Of a DNA stretch of 11,117 nt, positions 1-6,103 are shown in pieces. The translations under genes were made by a program, and so were the position numbers. This DNA comes from Candidatus Latescibacterota bacterium (GTDB lineage Bacteria > Latescibacterota > 4484-107 > B68-G9): contig DTYS01000166.1 in NCBI GenBank assembly GCA_012961755.1, forward strand, positions 1 to 11,117, written 5' to 3'. The notes under the pieces are model-generated. The model was not told the DNA's origin and searched no databases. It saw nothing but the letters and a program-made list of their open reading frames with translations. How positions within the stretch are numbered: the first letter of the stretch is position 1; the number at the start of each line of letters is the position of its first letter.

Positions 1-556
1 AGAAGGCCCTGAGCGGTTCGGTCTTCTCCCTGTAGACCCTCAACCTCTTCTTTATCGTCCCCGGCCTATCGTCCGACCTCTGCACCAACCTTCCCCCACA
101 GAGGTCACATATTTCGTCCCTCTTAGGAGGGCGGGTCTTGAGGTTGTACTCCCTACCGCACCTCTCGCACACCCTCCTGGCCGAGAGCCTTCGGACTATC
201 ACATCATCGGGGACGACCAGGAAGACTACCCTGTCCAAGGACTTGCCCATCTCCCTCAAAATCCCATCGAGCTCCTCGGCCTGTGTCAACGTCCTCGGAA
301 AACCGTCCAGCACGAAACCGTCCCCGCAGTCCGGCTGGGACAACCTCTCCCTTACGAGCCCCAGGATAACGTCATCGGGTACCAGTTCTCCCCTGTCCAT
401 ATATCCTGCGGCCTGACGTCCCAACTCGGTCCCACGTTTCCTGGCCTCCCTCAGGATGTCTCCCGTGGATATCTGAGGTATACCGAAGGTCTTCTGTATC
501 CTCTTAGCCTGCGTCCCCTTTCCGGCACCAGGTGGGCCGAACAGGATCAACCTCAT
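1..556 (-). CDS. adk: Adenylate kinase, zinc-lid type (3' end beyond window)
   Basis: The first 185 residues are present; about 30 C-terminal ones should lie before position 1. The enzyme interconverts ATP and AMP with two ADP in the cytoplasm. The N-terminus MRLILFGPPGAGKGTQAKR holds the P-loop (residues 7-15). STGDILREA is part of the AMP site, and DGFPRTLTQAEEL at 84-96 is the adenylate kinase signature. The long lid carries two CXXC pairs, Cys130/Cys133 (CERCGREYN) and Cys150/Cys153 (CDLCGG), predicted to bind zinc. SDDRPGTIKKRL follows and includes the lid arginine region. The ATG overlaps the secY stop by one base (TGATG). The gene usually follows secY in spc-type operons. Confidence 0.97.
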   Translation of the reverse strand, partial: MRLILFGPPGAGKGTQAKRIQKTFGIPQISTGDILREARKRGTELGRQAAGYMDRGELVPDDVILGLVRERLSQPDCGDGFVLDGFPRTLTQAEELDGILREMGKSLDRVVFLVVPDDVIVRRLSARRVCERCGREYNLKTRPPKRDEICDLCGGRLVQRSDDRPGTIKKRLRVYREKTEPLRAF

Positions 557-1884
557 CAGGACCTCCTCCTCCCCCTTATCCTCCCCCTCCTCAGGAAGCC
601 CTCGTAGTGCCTCATAAGGAGGTGAGCTTCCATCTGCTGGAGGGTATCCAAGGCGACACCGACTATGATTATCGTTCCGGCCCCACCCACGAAGCTCCTC
701 CAGCCCGCGTATATCCCCAAGGATCTTATCACGAAGTAGGGCAATATAGCTATCAAGGCTAAGTAAATGGCCCCCGGAAGGGTTATCCTCGTAAGGATCC
801 TATCTATGTACTCCGACGTCCTCTTCCCCGGCCTCACGCCGGGTATGAACCCACCGTACTTCTTCATGTTGTCCGCTAAGTCCACCGGGTTCACCACGAC
901 GGCGGTGTAGAAATATGAGAAGAACACGATTAGCGATCCGTACAGGAGCCAATAGAGCCACGACCCATAGGAAAGGAGTCCCGCGAACCTGTCCATTATC
1001 TCGTTCCCCTGGAAGAACTGGGCCATAGTTGAAGGGAGGAACATTATGGCCTGGGCGAAGATTATGGGTATCATCCCCGCTGTGTTGACCCTGAGGGGTA
1101 TATGGGTCCTCTGTCCCCCGTACATCCTCCTCCCCACGACCCTCTTCGCATACTGCACGGGTATCCTCCTCTGGCCCTGGGTCACGTAGACCACCACGCC
1201 TGTCACCGCCAAGATGACACCTATCAGGACGATCTCCGTGAACACGCTCCTGGCACCCACCCTCAGCTGGGATATCTCCGTCAGCACGGCATCCGGCAAC
1301 CTCGCTATTATGCCGGTGAATATTATCAGAGATATCCCTTGGCCTATCCCCCTCTCGGTTATCTGCTCTCCGAGCCACATTATGAAGACCGTCCCTGCAG
1401 TGATCGTGACCATGGTGAGAAATGTGAACCCCAACCCCGCGCGGGGGACTATCGGGACCCCTGAGGGCGAACGTATGCCCTGCAGGAAGATTGCCACGCC
1501 GTAGGATTGGAGGGCGGCCAGGAGCACGGTGCCGTAACGCGTGTACTGGGTTATCTTCCTGTACCCCTCGGGCCCCTCCTTCTGAAGCTTCTGGAAGTAC
1601 GGTATCACCGATCCGAACAGCTGAAGTATGATAGATGCGCTTATGTAAGGCATTATCCCTAAGGCGAAGATGGTAGCCCTCCTGAACGCCCCCCCCACGA
1701 ACAGGTCGTAGAGTCCAAAGAGGGTGTTCTGAGCGGCTCGGAAGTACTCCCCTAAGGCCCTGGCGTCCACCCCAGGGACCGGGACGTGGCATCCAAGCCT
1801 GTAGACCGCCAAGAGTCCCGCGGTGAAGAGGATCCTCCGCCTGAGTTCCGGTATCCTCCAAGCGTTCAGGAAACTCTTCAACAT
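556..1884 (-). CDS. secY: Protein translocase subunit SecY
   Basis: A complete 442-residue SecY, the ten-helix pore of the SecYEG translocon in the inner membrane, which passes unfolded proteins driven by SecA or by the ribosome. The N-terminus LNAWRIPELRRRILFTAGLLAVYRL gives the first helix, and HVPVPGVD follows. ERGIGQGISLIIFTGI at about 177-192 is a strongly conserved segment. NPVDLADNMKKYGGFIPGVRPG at 332-353 lies in the cytoplasmic region before the eighth and ninth helices. The end MRHYEGFLRR is conserved and is followed by a basic tail, GRIRGRRRS. It overlaps rplO by 7 bases and its TGA overlaps the adk ATG (TGATG). Placement after rplO is standard. Confidence 0.98.
   Translation of the reverse strand: MLKSFLNAWRIPELRRRILFTAGLLAVYRLGCHVPVPGVDARALGEYFRAAQNTLFGLYDLFVGGAFRRATIFALGIMPYISASIILQLFGSVIPYFQKLQKEGPEGYRKITQYTRYGTVLLAALQSYGVAIFLQGIRSPSGVPIVPRAGLGFTFLTMVTITAGTVFIMWLGEQITERGIGQGISLIIFTGIIARLPDAVLTEISQLRVGARSVFTEIVLIGVILAVTGVVVYVTQGQRRIPVQYAKRVVGRRMYGGQRTHIPLRVNTAGMIPIIFAQAIMFLPSTMAQFFQGNEIMDRFAGLLSYGSWLYWLLYGSLIVFFSYFYTAVVVNPVDLADNMKKYGGFIPGVRPGKRTSEYIDRILTRITLPGAIYLALIAILPYFVIRSLGIYAGWRSFVGGAGTIIIVGVALDTLQQMEAHLLMRHYEGFLRRGRIRGRRRS
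561..570 (-). promoter_or_regulatory. Shine-Dalgarno for adk inside the secY tail
   Basis: The coding strand reads AGGAGGAGGT, then CCTG, then the adk ATG at 554-556. The same bases encode the Arg-Arg-Arg of the SecY tail, so the ribosome-binding site and a charged C-terminus share sequence. Confidence 0.8.
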
Positions 1885-2327
1885 CTTATCACCTCCGCCC
1901 TGCCACCGGCCCTCTCTATCTTCTCCAGTGCGGAACGGCTGAACTTGTGCGCCCTGATGACCAATGGGACATCTATCTCTCCATCCCCTAAGATCTTAAC
2001 AGGATGCCTCGTAGAGCGTATGAGGCCTTCGGCCTTCATCCTCTCGGGGTCGAGCGTGCCTTCGAGCCCCTTCTTCGCTATCTCTCCGAGGTTCACGACC
2101 TGGTAGCGCACCCTGAAGGGGCCGTTTCCGAATCCCTTCTTCGGGAGCCTCTGGTACAGGGGCGTCTGTCCTCCCTCGAACCCCGGCCTCACTCCCCCAC
2201 CCGACCTTGCATTCTGGCCCTTGTTCCCCCTACCGGAGCGACCTCCGTGTCCTGAACCGGGCCCCCTTCCCACCTTCTTGGGGCTCCTGACGGCTCCCTC
2301 GGAAGGTCTTAAGGTGTTAAGCTTCAT
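1878..2327 (-). CDS. rplO: 50S ribosomal protein L15
   Basis: A complete 149-residue L15, a late 50S assembly protein with a long glycine-rich basic N-terminal extension. The start MKLNTLRPSEGAV, the glycine-rich stretch GRGPGSGHGGRSGRGNKGQ at about residues 21-39, and GFEGGQTPLYQRLPKKGF are diagnostic. The C-terminal fold contains VKILGDGEIDVPLVIRAHKFS. The last codons contain the ribosome-binding site of secY, and the two genes overlap by 7 bases. Confidence 0.97.
   Translation of the reverse strand: MKLNTLRPSEGAVRSPKKVGRGPGSGHGGRSGRGNKGQNARSGGGVRPGFEGGQTPLYQRLPKKGFGNGPFRVRYQVVNLGEIAKKGLEGTLDPERMKAEGLIRSTRHPVKILGDGEIDVPLVIRAHKFSRSALEKIERAGGRAEVIRC
1888..1896 (-). promoter_or_regulatory. 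Shine-Dalgarno for secY inside the rplO end
   Basis: The coding strand reads GGAGGTGAT, then AAG, then the secY ATG. It lies fully within rplO codons (EVIR), so ribosomes finishing rplO can pass directly to secY. Confidence 0.85.
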
Positions 2328-2506
2328 CCTACCTCCCTTACCTCCACGAGGTGGGCGACCTTCCTGATCATCCCCTTTATCTGGGGTGAATCCCTATGGA
2401 CGACCTTCTGCCCTACCTTCCTAAGCCCTAATGCCCTTACCGTAAGTTTCTGTCTCCTGGAAGCTCCTATCACGCTCCTTACGAGCTTCACCTCCAAAAG
2501 CCCCAT
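2324..2506 (-). CDS. rpmD: 50S ribosomal protein L30
   Basis: A complete 60-residue L30, the normal bacterial size. Some lineages have lost this gene, so its presence is mildly informative. It shows the pattern VKLVRSVIGASRRQKLTVRALGL followed by VVHRDSPQIKGMIRKVAHLV. A G-rich run lies just before the ATG. The stop overlaps the rplO start as ATGA, implying coupled translation. Confidence 0.97.
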   Translation of the reverse strand: MGLLEVKLVRSVIGASRRQKLTVRALGLRKVGQKVVHRDSPQIKGMIRKVAHLVEVREVG

Positions 2507-2515
2507 CTCCCCCCC

Positions 2516-3040
2516 TTACGCCGTAGCGCGCGTCCTCGGGACCGAAAGCCGATCTACCTCCACTCCCCTCCTCCTGGCGACCTCCTGGGGGGTCCTGAGG
2601 CTCTTAAGCCCCTCAAGCGTCGCCTTCACCAGGTTGTAAGGGTTCGAGGACCCCAGGCACTTGGCGAGCACGTTCCTTACGCCCGCCAGGTCCAGGACTA
2701 TCTTGGCTCCTCCTCCTGCCACGACCCCGGTTCCCGGTGCCGCAGGTCGGAGGAGCACTTTGGACGCCCCGAACTCCCCTATCACGGGATGAGGGATGGT
2801 CCCATCCTCAGTGATGGGGACCTCTATCAGGGCCTTCTTCGCCGCCTCGGCGGCCTTCCTTATGGCGTCGGCCACGTCCTGGGCCTTGCCCTTCCCAACC
2901 CCGACGTGCCCCTCCCTATCTCCCACGGCGGCCAGTACGCTGAAGGAGAGGTTCTTCCCCCCCTTGGTCACCTTGGAGACCCTGTTGATGAATACTACCT
3001 GCTCTTCCAGCTCAAAGGCGTTCGGATCTAATCTCGCCAC
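2516..3040 (-). CDS. rpsE: 30S ribosomal protein S5, GTG start
   Basis: A complete 174-residue S5, which helps set decoding accuracy and forms the mRNA entry with S3 and S4. The N-terminal double-stranded RNA-binding domain contains FINRVSKVTKGGKNLSFSVL and GHVGVGKGKAQDVADAIRKA. The C-terminal domain contains GASKVLLRPAAPGTGVVAGG and the stretch around CLGSSNPYN. The start codon is GTG, with AAAGGAG five bases upstream, 14 bases after the rplR stop; no ATG fits. The stop lies 9 bases before rpmD. Confidence 0.97.
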   Translation of the reverse strand: MARLDPNAFELEEQVVFINRVSKVTKGGKNLSFSVLAAVGDREGHVGVGKGKAQDVADAIRKAAEAAKKALIEVPITEDGTIPHPVIGEFGASKVLLRPAAPGTGVVAGGGAKIVLDLAGVRNVLAKCLGSSNPYNLVKATLEGLKSLRTPQEVARRRGVEVDRLSVPRTRATA

Positions 3041-3054
3041 CCACGCTCCTTTCC

Positions 3055-3426
3055 TTAAAATATCAGCCCACCTTCCCTGGCTCCTTCGCTCAGGGCCTTC
3101 ACCCTACCGTGATATTTATATCCACCCCTGTCGAACACCACCGTCTTTATCCCCTTAGCCAACGCCCGCCTGGCCAGAAGTTTCCCTACCTCGAAGCTCA
3201 CGGCCACCTTCCCGTTCGCCTTCAACCCCCTGATCTCGGGGGAGAGGCTGGAGGCCCCAGTTATACATATCCCCCGTACATCGTCCACGAGCTGGGCGTA
3301 TATGTTCCTGTTCCCCCGATAGACCACAAGCCTCGGACGGTCCGGGGTGCCGAATACCTTCTTCCTTATCCTGAGGTGTCTCCTTTCCCTCGCTTCCCTT
3401 TTCATGCGCACCCTGTCTTTGACCAT
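3055..3426 (-). CDS. rplR: 50S ribosomal protein L18
   Basis: A complete 123-residue L18, which binds 5S rRNA with L5 in the central protuberance. The N-terminus is strongly basic (RMKREARERRHLRIRKKVFG). The core shows TPDRPRLVVYRGNRNIYAQLVDD, and the end shows VVFDRGGYKYHGRVKALSEGAREGG, all typical. The ATG at 3426 has GGGGGAG two bases upstream. An in-frame ATG seven codons later is possible but has a poorer site. The gene overlaps by 25 bases the frameshifted reading of the GDT1-family gene, but would be 10 bases clear of that gene's probable original stop. Confidence 0.97.
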   Translation of the reverse strand: MVKDRVRMKREARERRHLRIRKKVFGTPDRPRLVVYRGNRNIYAQLVDDVRGICITGASSLSPEIRGLKANGKVAVSFEVGKLLARRALAKGIKTVVFDRGGYKYHGRVKALSEGAREGGLIF

Positions 3427-3680
3427 CTCTCCCCCGTCACCTTAACCCGAGTAAGGTCCATATGCCGATCCCTACGAAGATCACCCCCGAGACTAAACTG
3501 CGCCCCAAGGAAGGAGGACAACAGGGAGGAAATTGCGAGGGCCGAAGCAGCGGCCAAGAATACCCCTCCTGGCTTCAGCCCCTTCTGGGACGCGAAGCAG
3601 AACGTCGCTATCTGGGTCTTATCCCCCAACTCCGCCAGAAATACGCTCCAGAACACTCCCAAAAGGACCTTCAGGTTCAT
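3402..3680 (-). CDS. Small TMEM165/GDT1 (UPF0016) family membrane protein, 3' end frameshifted, possibly a pseudogene
   Basis: The open frame gives 92 residues. Residues 1-62 match short bacterial UPF0016 proteins: a hydrophobic helix, the cation-site motif ELGDKTQ at 17-23, then FASQKGLKPGG and a second helix at about 40-60. The family is linked to export or transport of Mn2+ or Ca2+. Short members carry one motif and are thought to pair. After about residue 62 the frame turns into polar sequence (GGDLRRDRHMD) and runs 25 bases into rplR. The expected last helix is instead in the +1 frame (VSGVIFVGIGIWTLLGLR, ending at TGA 3437-3439). The ATG overlaps the rplF stop as ATGA, so the gene is built into the operon. 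The family call is firm; whether it makes a working protein is not. Confidence 0.75.
   Translation of the reverse strand: MNLKVLLGVFWSVFLAELGDKTQIATFCFASQKGLKPGGVFLAAASALAISSLLSSFLGAQFSLGGDLRRDRHMDLTRVKVTGERWSKTGCA
3437..3493 (-). other. Out-of-frame C-terminal remnant of the GDT1-family gene
   Basis: Read in the +1 frame relative to the upstream part, these bases encode VSGVIFVGIGIWTLLGLR followed by TGA. The pattern SG-hydrophobic-F-x-x-IG-x-WTL is the usual last helix of short UPF0016 proteins. The TGA lies 10 bases before the rplR ATG, with a GGGGGAG site between, which is the spacing expected of an intact operon junction. Relative to the family, about 10-12 residues that normally join the second and third helices are absent upstream of this point. 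Confidence 0.7.
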
Positions 3681-4234
3681 CTTGCGGTCTTTCCGGCCTT
3701 GCGGCGCACCTGCTCGTCGCTGTACTTTATACCTTTACCTTTATAAGGTTCGGGAGGCCTCTTCGCCCTTATCTCCGCAGCGACCTCCCCGACCTTCTGC
3801 TTATCTATCCCCCTCACTACGACCACGGCCGGCCTTCCGGGTCCCGCCGCTTCGTTCTCCACTGCGAACTCTATCCCCTCAGGAGGGGAGAAGACCACAG
3901 GATGCGAGAACCCCAGGGAGAGCTTCAGGTCCTTCCCTTGGAGCTCCGCCCTGTATCCTACCCCTTCTATGAGGAGCTTCTTTTCGAACCCCTTCGTCAC
4001 CCCTTCGACCGCATTTGCTATGAGGGAACGGGTGAGACCCCAGAAGGCCCTTACGCTCCGTCCTTCGCCCTTGGGGACGACCCTCAAGCTCCTGTCCTCC
4101 AACCTCACCTCCACCTCAGGCCTTAAGGGCACGATGTTGACTCCCTTAGGCCCTCGGACGGTAACCTGTCCTCCTTCTATCTTCACTTCCACCCTCTCCG
4201 GGAGGGGGACCGGGAGTTTACCTATCTTCGACAC
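3677..4234 (-). CDS. rplF: 50S ribosomal protein L6, GTG start
   Basis: A complete 185-residue L6, made of two related domains and bound near the sarcin-ricin loop and the GTPase-associated region. The start SKIGKLPVPLPERVEV, the middle GVTKGFEKKLLIEGVGYRAE, and the C-terminal RAKRPPEPYKGKGIKY are typical. The start is the GTG at 4234, three codons inside the longest open frame: the upstream GTG is part of the ribosome site itself, and family members begin MSKIG or MSRIG. The stop overlaps the following membrane protein gene as ATGA, instead of leading into rplR as usual. Confidence 0.97.
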   Translation of the reverse strand: MSKIGKLPVPLPERVEVKIEGGQVTVRGPKGVNIVPLRPEVEVRLEDRSLRVVPKGEGRSVRAFWGLTRSLIANAVEGVTKGFEKKLLIEGVGYRAELQGKDLKLSLGFSHPVVFSPPEGIEFAVENEAAGPGRPAVVVVRGIDKQKVGEVAAEIRAKRPPEPYKGKGIKYSDEQVRRKAGKTAR

Positions 4235-4239
4235 TTCCT

Positions 4240-4249
4240 TCACCTCCTT
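4240..4249 (-). promoter_or_regulatory. Shine-Dalgarno that fixes the rplF start
   Basis: The coding strand reads AAGGAGGTGA, a ten-base match to the anti-Shine-Dalgarno. An in-frame GTG at 4241-4243 lies inside this site and cannot be its start. The next GTG, at 4232-4234, is 5 bases downstream and gives the normal L6 N-terminus. Confidence 0.85.
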
Positions 4250-4645
4250 CTACCACACCATGCACAGGATTTCCCCGCCCACGCCGAGCTTCCTGCACTC
4301 CCTGTCCGTGAGCACCCCCTTAGATGTGGAAACTATCGTCGTCCCTATGCCCCCCATCGTCCTGGGAACCTCGTACCTTCGGGCGTATACCTTCCTTCCC
4401 GGACGGCTTACCCTCTTCAGCCCCTGAAGCACAGGCTCTCCCTCCTCGTCGTACTTGAGATAAAGTTTGAGTATCCCCTGCCTCCCGTCCTCTAAGAACG
4501 TGTACCCCTTTATGTACCCCTCCTCGGCCAATATCCGAGCTATCTCCCTCTTGAGCCCGGAAGCCGGCACCTCGACCTGAGGATGTCTGGCCCTCAAGGC
4601 GTTCCTTATGCGTGTGAGCATATCGGCTATCGGATCCATGACCAT
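4250..4645 (-). CDS. rpsH: 30S ribosomal protein S8
   Basis: A complete 131-residue S8, which binds helix 21 of 16S rRNA in the 30S body and represses the spc operon in E. coli. The start MVMDPIADMLTRIRNALRA and the end STSKGVLTDRECRKLGVGG are family signatures. The open frame runs further upstream as a shadow inside rpsZ. I start it at the ATG at 4645, with AGGAGGAGG just upstream at a workable spacing. The ATG two codons later is a possible alternative. The TAG stop lies 15 bases before the rplF start. Confidence 0.97.
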   Translation of the reverse strand: MVMDPIADMLTRIRNALRARHPQVEVPASGLKREIARILAEEGYIKGYTFLEDGRQGILKLYLKYDEEGEPVLQGLKRVSRPGRKVYARRYEVPRTMGGIGTTIVSTSKGVLTDRECRKLGVGGEILCMVW

Positions 4646-4656
4646 GGCCCTCCTCC

Positions 4657-4842
4657 TCACCAGCTCGCCTTCACGACACCGGGGATCTCCCCCTGGAGGG
4701 CCAGCTCCCTGAAGCATATCCTGCAGAGCCCGAACCTACGGTAATAGGCCCTGGCCCTCCCACACCTCTGACACCTGTTATACTTTCTCACCTTGAACTT
4801 CGGCTCCTTCTGCGCCTTTATCAGAAGCGCCTTCCTCGGCAT
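4657..4842 (-). CDS. rpsZ: 30S ribosomal protein S14, zinc-binding type (S14Z)
   Basis: A complete 61-residue S14 of the short zinc-containing class. The cysteines are Cys24, Cys27, Cys40 and Cys43 (CQRCG and CRICF), and the protein ends with the family signature GEIPGVVKASW. S14 is a late-assembling protein of the 30S head. The non-zinc form would be about 100 residues and lack these cysteines. The ATG follows GGAGGTGCG directly, 15 bases after the rplE stop. The symbol rpsN is also used for this type. Confidence 0.97.
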   Translation of the reverse strand: MPRKALLIKAQKEPKFKVRKYNRCQRCGRARAYYRRFGLCRICFRELALQGEIPGVVKASW

Positions 4843-4857
4843 CGCACCTCCAATGGT

Positions 4858-5409
4858 TCACTCCCTGAAGGGCATCCCCAAAGCCTTCAGGAGCACGTAG
4901 GCCTCCTCGTCCGTCCTGGCGGTCGTAACTATCGTCACGTTGAAGCCCCTTACCTTATCTATCTTGTCGTAATCTATCTCGGGGAAGACTATCTGCTCCC
5001 TTATGCCCAAGGTGTAGTTCCCCCGGCCGTCGAAGGACCTAGTGGAGAGGCCCTGGAAGTCCCTCACCCTGGGAAGGGCGAAGGTTATCATTCTGTCCAA
5101 GAACTCGTACATCCTGTCCCCCCTGAGGGTAACCTTACATCCTATCGCCATGCCTTTCCTGAGCTTGAAGTTAGATATGGACTTCCTCGCCCTCCTGACG
5201 GCCGGCTTCTGCCCGGTTATGGCCGCAAGGTCGGATATAGCCCCGTCCAGGCTGCTCGGGTTCTGGGTGGCCTCCCCGACCCCTGCGTTCAGGACTATCT
5301 TCTCCAGCCGGGGGACCTGCATTATGTTCTTGTACCCGAACCGTTCCATAAGTAAAGGAACTACCTCCCCTCTGTAAAGTTCCTTGAGCCTCGGTATGTA
5401 CCTTTCCAC
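4858..5409 (-). CDS. rplE: 50S ribosomal protein L5, GTG start
   Basis: A complete 183-residue L5, which binds 5S rRNA and contacts the P-site tRNA and S13 across the subunit interface. Conserved stretches are NIMQVPRLEKIVLNAGVGEA, ITGQKPAVRRARKSISNFKLR, and FDGRGNYTLGIREQIVFPEI. The open frame extends about 35 codons further upstream, but that part overlaps rplX and has no L5 character. The GTG at 5409 gives the usual N-terminus (ERYIPRLKELY) and has AGGAGGG four bases upstream, overlapping the rplX stop. The 8-base rplX-rplE gap leaves no room for the S8-binding mRNA structure that regulates this junction in E. coli. Confidence 0.96.
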   Translation of the reverse strand: MERYIPRLKELYRGEVVPLLMERFGYKNIMQVPRLEKIVLNAGVGEATQNPSSLDGAISDLAAITGQKPAVRRARKSISNFKLRKGMAIGCKVTLRGDRMYEFLDRMITFALPRVRDFQGLSTRSFDGRGNYTLGIREQIVFPEIDYDKIDKVRGFNVTIVTTARTDEEAYVLLKALGMPFRE

Positions 5410-5417
5410 GTTCCCTC

Positions 5418-5726
5418 CTAGAGCATCTCCCCGCACTTCCTGCAGGCCCTGGTCTTGCTTCCGTCCTCCAGGATCTCCTTCTTCACCCTCGTGGGCTGGC
5501 CGCACCGGGGACATATGACCATAAGGTTGGACACATGGACCAGAGCTTCCTTCTCCAGTATACCCGACTGCTCCCCGGGCCTGCGGGCTCGGGTGTGCCT
5601 TTTGACCATGTTCACACCCTCCACGAGGGCCCTACCCTTCTTCGGAAACACCCTCAGTACCCTTCCCCTGCTTCCGGCGTACTCGCCAGTCAGGACCAAA
5701 ACCATATCCCCTTTCCTTATATGCAT
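5418..5726 (-). CDS. rplX: 50S ribosomal protein L24, four-cysteine form
   Basis: A complete 102-residue L24, an assembly initiator that binds 23S rRNA near the tunnel exit. A KOW motif spans about residues 5-32 (KGDMVLVLTGEYAGSRGRV), followed by VNMVKRHTR. The C-terminal part holds two CXXC pairs, Cys72/Cys75 (CPRCG) and Cys95/Cys98 (CRKCG), predicted to bind zinc; many bacterial L24 proteins lack them. The ATG has AGGAGG four bases upstream, overlapping the rplN stop. The end of the gene provides the ribosome site for rplE. Confidence 0.97.
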   Translation of the reverse strand: MHIRKGDMVLVLTGEYAGSRGRVLRVFPKKGRALVEGVNMVKRHTRARRPGEQSGILEKEALVHVSNLMVICPRCGQPTRVKKEILEDGSKTRACRKCGEML

Positions 5727-5734
5727 AAGCCCTC

Positions 5735-6103
5735 CTAAAGCACCTCGGGGGCCAGGGAGATTATCCTCATAAAATGTCGCTCCCTAAGTTCCCTGGCCAC
5801 AGGGCCGAAGACCCTGGTCCCCCTAGGCTCCATCCTGTCGTCCACGAGCACGACGGCGTTCTCGTCGAACCTCACGAGGGACCCGTCCTCACGCTTTACC
5901 TCCTTCTTGGTCCGCACCACCACCGCCTTCACCACATCCCCCTTGCGGACCGAACCTCCTGGAAGGACGTCCTTGACCGAGGCCACTATCACATCCCCGA
6001 CCCGGGCGTACTTGGGATTCCCACCGCCCAGGACCTGTATGCACATGACCTCCCTGGCCCCGGTGTTATCTGCTACCCTCAACCTGCTGTAAGGCTGTAT
6101 CAT
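5735..6103 (-). CDS. rplN: 50S ribosomal protein L14
   Basis: A complete 122-residue L14, exactly the usual length. It forms part of the subunit interface, next to L19, and is a docking site for ribosome silencing factors. MIQPYSRLRVADNTGAREVMC at the start and SVRKGDVVKAVVVRTKK in the middle are diagnostic. I chose the ATG at 6103 rather than an in-frame GTG three codons earlier because MIQ is the invariant family start. AGGGG lies about 8 bases upstream, within the rpsQ tail. It is the first gene of the classical spc cluster, but there is no room here for a separate spc promoter. Confidence 0.97.
   Translation of the reverse strand: MIQPYSRLRVADNTGAREVMCIQVLGGGNPKYARVGDVIVASVKDVLPGGSVRKGDVVKAVVVRTKKEVKREDGSLVRFDENAVVLVDDRMEPRGTRVFGPVARELRERHFMRIISLAPEVL

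Noticed and set aside
800..1861. A 353-codon minus-strand frame inside secY
   Set aside because: It lies in another frame of SecY, is rich in charged residues and Gly, and has no membrane pattern. SecY explains the region fully.
3402..3436. The polar tail of the GDT1-family frame as a new soluble domain
   Set aside because: It is short, overlaps the rplR start and appears only because the frame has shifted. The family helix is found in the next frame over the same stretch.
3109..3972. A long plus-strand open frame (287 codons) across rplR, the GDT1-family gene and rplF
   Set aside because: It is antisense to well-recognised genes, rich in Pro, Ser and Arg from the pyrimidine-rich complement, and shows no family pattern or good ribosome site.
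4646..4717. An upstream extension of the S8 frame
   Set aside because: It overlaps rpsZ. MVMDPIADML from 4645 is the family start.
5410..5514. An upstream extension of the L5 frame
   Set aside because: It overlaps rplX, has no L5-like sequence and no ribosome site. The GTG at 5409 fits the family start and has AGGAGGG upstream.
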